DNA from: Ruminococcaceae bacterium UBA945
GTDB taxonomy: Bacteria; Bacillota; Clostridia; Oscillospirales; Acutalibacteraceae
Reading direction: 5' to 3'
NCBI GenBank assembly: GCA_002293315.1
Contig: DBCZ01000038.1
Coordinates: 1 to 7,932, forward strand
Length of the DNA stretch: 7,932 nucleotides
Position numbers and translations under genes: made by a program. Positions 6,597-7,932 of this stretch are shown here, in pieces. The notes below the pieces were generated by a model. It was not told the DNA's origin. It did no database searches and saw nothing but the letters and a program-made list of their open reading frames with translations. Positions within the stretch are counted from its first letter, which is position 1. The number at the start of each line of letters is the position of its first letter.

Positions 6597-7126
6597 AATG
6601 TAACCTCCCCGTTCTCAATAAGATAAATCTCCTTGAAATGCTGCCTGCTTCGCGTAAGCCTCGTCTTGACGGCAGATTTTGAAATACCGAGCAAATCGGA
6701 AATCTGCTTTATGCTGTAATCGTCGAAATAAAACATCGAAAGAATGAGCTTTTCATTTTGGTTCAGCTTGCGGAAATATGCCTCTACCTCAAGCCTTGCG
6801 TCGTAGTCATGCGCCGCGGCTTTGTCATTGGCAAAAACTTCGGCCTCATCAAAGCAGTAGTAGCTTCTGTCACGCATGACGTTATAGCATTTGTTCATGA
6901 GAATCCGAGTCAGCCATGTTTTGAAATATGCCTCGTCGCGCAGCTTCGGCACATTTTCCCAGCACGAGAGCACGGCTTCGCTTACGGCGTCAAGCGCATC
7001 AGTCTCATTCTTGACAATCCTGACGGCGATATTATAAAGCGTGCTTTTGTGCGCGTCGATAAGCTCGACGAAAGCGTTCTTGTCACCGCATTTCGCTCTT
7101 TTCACCAGCTCTTTGATATCCCTCAC
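6593..7126 (-). CDS. ECF-subfamily RNA polymerase sigma factor
   Basis: A 177-residue sigma-70 family protein of the ECF type. Region 2 covers about 15-87; ALDAVSEAVLSCWENVPKL (44-62) with FKTWLTRILMNKC (68-80) forms the core-binding and -10-recognising part. A variable linker runs from about 88 to 112. Region 4 (about 113-166) has the helix-turn-helix YSIKQISDLLGISKSAVKTRL (137-157) that reads the -35 element. Regions 1 and 3 are absent, as expected. It overlaps the DUF4179 gene downstream by 4 bases, a standard sigma/anti-sigma arrangement. An ECF promoter upstream suggests it activates its own operon. The start is uncertain: GTG at 7126 lies inside the Shine-Dalgarno AGGAGGTGA (7131-7123), no ATG is available, and the frame closes at an upstream TAG. 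ATC at 7117 sits at ideal spacing and would give 174 residues. Confidence 0.93.
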   Translation of the reverse strand: MRDIKELVKRAKCGDKNAFVELIDAHKSTLYNIAVRIVKNETDALDAVSEAVLSCWENVPKLRDEAYFKTWLTRILMNKCYNVMRDRSYYCFDEAEVFANDKAAAHDYDARLEVEAYFRKLNQNEKLILSMFYFDDYSIKQISDLLGISKSAVKTRLTRSRQHFKEIYLIENGEVTL

Positions 7127-7131
7127 CTCCT
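7123..7131 (-). promoter_or_regulatory. Near-perfect Shine-Dalgarno overlapping the only GTG start of the sigma gene
   Basis: AGGAGGTGA pairs with nine bases of the 16S rRNA 3' end. It contains the GTG (7126-7124) that would be read as the start, so the two cannot be used as a normal pair. An in-frame ATC (7117-7115) lies eight bases after AGGAGG. The next GTG is about 20 bases away. Confidence 0.7.
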
Positions 7132-7159
7132 GTGGCTTAAATGGCGCCTATACAAATTA

Positions 7160-7186
7160 GACGAGTTTGCAAGCCGAAAGGTTACA
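7160..7186 (-). promoter_or_regulatory. ECF-type promoter, probably autoregulatory, upstream of the sigma operon
   Basis: On the minus strand TGTAAC (7186-7181), a 17-base spacer, then CGTC (7163-7160). This matches the AAC-containing -35 and CGT-containing -10 used by Firmicute ECF sigma factors such as SigX, SigW and SigM. The start would fall roughly 8-10 bases downstream, about 20-30 bases before the sigma Shine-Dalgarno. Confidence 0.7.
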
Positions 7187-7215
7187 TATGCTTTTCATAT
7201 TTACATTACAAACTA

Positions 7216-7224
7216 ATTGTAGCA
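7216..7224 (-). promoter_or_regulatory. Possible extended -10 sigma-A promoter of the sigma operon
   Basis: TGCTACAAT on the minus strand fits the extended -10 form TGN-TATAAT with one mismatch. The hexamer 17 bases upstream, GTGCTT (7244-7239), is a poor -35 and lies in the acpP terminator stem. If real, it would supply basal transcription ahead of the ECF promoter. Confidence 0.4.
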
Positions 7225-7225
7225 T

Positions 7226-7257
7226 AAAAAAAGCGGGGAAGCACTACGCTTACCCGC
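7226..7257 (-). terminator. Rho-independent terminator of acpP
   Basis: Stem of GCGGG-T-AAGC (7257-7248) with GCTT-C-CCCGC (7242-7233) on the minus strand, nine pairs with one mismatch and a 5-base loop, followed by seven T (7232-7226). It starts 16 bases past the acpP stop codon. Confidence 0.93.
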
Positions 7258-7272
7258 ACTTTATTCTTAACT

Positions 7273-7506
7273 TTACTCGCTCACATGTGTTTCGATATAC
7301 TTGACAAGCTGATTCACCGTCTTAAGATTCTCAACTTCTTCGTCAGGAATCTCAACTTCGAATTCATCCTCAATGGACATAAGCAGGTCCACGACGTCAA
7401 GTGAATCCGCACCTAGGTCATCGGAGAGATTCGTGTCAGGGGTTACCGCGTCTTCCTCAACATCGAACTGAGCGCACAGAATACCCTTGATTTTCTCAAA
7501 TACCAT
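7273..7506 (-). CDS. acpP: Acyl carrier protein
   Basis: A 77-residue acidic protein, the normal size for the acyl carrier of type II fatty acid synthesis. It carries growing acyl chains as thioesters on 4'-phosphopantetheine attached to Ser35 in the signature LGADSLDVVDLLM (31-43). The four-helix pattern, the VEIPDEE segment (51-57) and the C-terminal VKYIE helix are all present. The start at 7506 has AGGAGG at 7520-7515, eight bases upstream. A much longer frame back to 7797 is antisense to aroE and crosses the promoter, so it is not coding. The gene stands alone between its own promoter and terminator, without fab genes beside it. Confidence 0.97.
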   Translation of the reverse strand: MVFEKIKGILCAQFDVEEDAVTPDTNLSDDLGADSLDVVDLLMSIEDEFEVEIPDEEVENLKTVNQLVKYIETHVSE

Positions 7507-7617
7507 TTTTTCTTCCTCCTTTTGCTTTATTAAATTATAAGTGTGGTCCAATATGCAGTTGGGATAGACAAGCCGCCGCTGCTGTGATAAAATTCTTGCA
7601 GAGGCTTTCCCGAACCT

Positions 7618-7649
7618 CAAACATATTGTAAGGACATCATATATGTTTG
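7618..7649. promoter_or_regulatory. Inverted repeat overlapping the acpP promoter, possible operator
   Basis: CAAACATAT (7618-7626) and ATATGTTTG (7641-7649) are exact 9-bp inverted repeats with a 14-base spacer. The arms touch the acpP -10 (7625-7630) and -35 (7648-7653) and include the predicted start point. The spacing of the arm centres, about 23 bases, would suit a dimeric or tetrameric DNA-binding protein. It does not match the FapR consensus as I know it. It lies between acpP and aroE and could influence either. Confidence 0.5.
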
Positions 7650-7653
7650 TCAA
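7625..7653 (-). promoter_or_regulatory. Strong sigma-A promoter of acpP
   Basis: On the minus strand a perfect TTGACA (7653-7648), a 17-base spacer and TACAAT (7630-7625). The start point would be near 7618, leaving a leader of about 110 bases before the acpP ATG. A TATAAT (minus strand) closer to the gene has no good -35 and is not called. Confidence 0.88.
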
Positions 7654-7683
7654 CACTAATTTTATTTTTCTTTTGGAGAAAAA

Positions 7684-7932
7684 ATGAGCAATTATATTAT
7701 CAAGGCCGGGCTTGTGGGTTACCCTATAGGACACAGCCTGTCGCCGTATATTCATAAAAGGATTTTTGCGCTTTCGTGCATGGGGCTGGAATATCATATG
7801 ATTGACACCGCGGCTTTGAAATCAGGCATAGACGAGCTTCGCCGCCTTGATGTCTTCAACGTGACTATTCCATATAAACAGGAGATAATAAGCTTTCTCG
7901 ACGAGGTTGACAGTCAGGTTCGTGGCTCGATT
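7684..7932 (+). CDS. aroE: Shikimate dehydrogenase, N-terminal part (cut by window end)
   Basis: The first 83 residues of the NADPH-dependent enzyme that reduces 3-dehydroshikimate to shikimate in aromatic amino acid synthesis. The substrate-binding domain is plain: GYPIGHSLSP (12-21) with Ser18 and Ser20, which hold the shikimate carboxylate, and FNVTIPYK (58-65) with the catalytic Lys65. QEIISFLDEVD follows as in the family. The partner catalytic Asp, the AVNT segment and the NADP domain lie beyond the window. The ATG at 7684 has GGAG at 7675-7678, five bases upstream. It is divergent from acpP. No convincing promoter of its own was found in the 177-base gap. The frame is open to the edge, so truncation is only by the window. 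Confidence 0.95.
   Translation, partial: MSNYIIKAGLVGYPIGHSLSPYIHKRIFALSCMGLEYHMIDTAALKSGIDELRRLDVFNVTIPYKQEIISFLDEVDSQVRGSI

Noticed and set aside
7157..7198. 13-codon open frame (MKSICNLSACKLV) in the leader of the sigma operon, minus strand
   Set aside because: No Shine-Dalgarno precedes it, and it overlaps the ECF promoter elements, so it is probably chance.
7507..7797. 97-residue N-terminal extension of acyl carrier protein
   Set aside because: It is antisense to aroE and crosses the consensus acpP promoter. The ATG at 7506 has a perfect ribosome site and gives the normal ACP length.

Overview
The window looks like chromosomal DNA from a low-to-mid GC Gram-positive bacterium of the class Clostridia, probably a gut Oscillospiraceae/Ruminococcaceae-type organism. 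The reasons are strong AGGAGG-type ribosome sites, sigma-A promoters with 17-bp spacers, an archaeal/eukaryote-like prolyl-tRNA synthetase, and an ECF sigma factor paired with a DUF4179 membrane protein, a pairing typical of Clostridia. This placement is inferred from gene content only. No tRNA, rRNA, CRISPR array, insertion sequence or phage gene was seen, and no gene-free stretch exceeds 300 bases.

Left part (1-2640), minus strand: a probable three-gene operon. It runs from a sigma-A-like promoter (2529-2557) through a Gfo/Idh/MocA oxidoreductase, a TIM-barrel sugar phosphate isomerase/epimerase and a small secreted lipoprotein, and ends at a strong terminator (12-29). The first two genes are a common pair for oxidising and rearranging sugars or polyols. 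The lipoprotein is the surprise: after its lipobox it reads like a cystatin/stefin (Gly-Gly near the start, a QVVSG motif followed by TNY, and a Pro-containing second hairpin), the fold of inhibitors of papain-type cysteine proteases.

Middle (2588-4600): a NUDIX hydrolase on the plus strand is divergent from the sugar operon and convergent with proS. Its terminator U-tract reaches into the proS stop codon. proS has its own promoter, with a -35 lying in the terminator of the upstream gene.

Right part (4601-7257), minus strand: an ECF sigma factor and a large DUF4179-type membrane protein (probable anti-sigma factor/sensor) overlap by 4 bases. Upstream is a textbook ECF promoter (TGTAAC-N17-CGTC), which suggests positive autoregulation. 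The sigma factor has a near-perfect Shine-Dalgarno but no conventional start codon at the right distance. The operon ends in two stacked perfect hairpins.

Right end (7226-7932): acpP (acyl carrier protein, minus strand) and the 5' part of aroE (shikimate dehydrogenase, plus strand, cut by the window edge) are divergent. A consensus promoter for acpP lies inside a 9-bp inverted repeat that looks like an operator.
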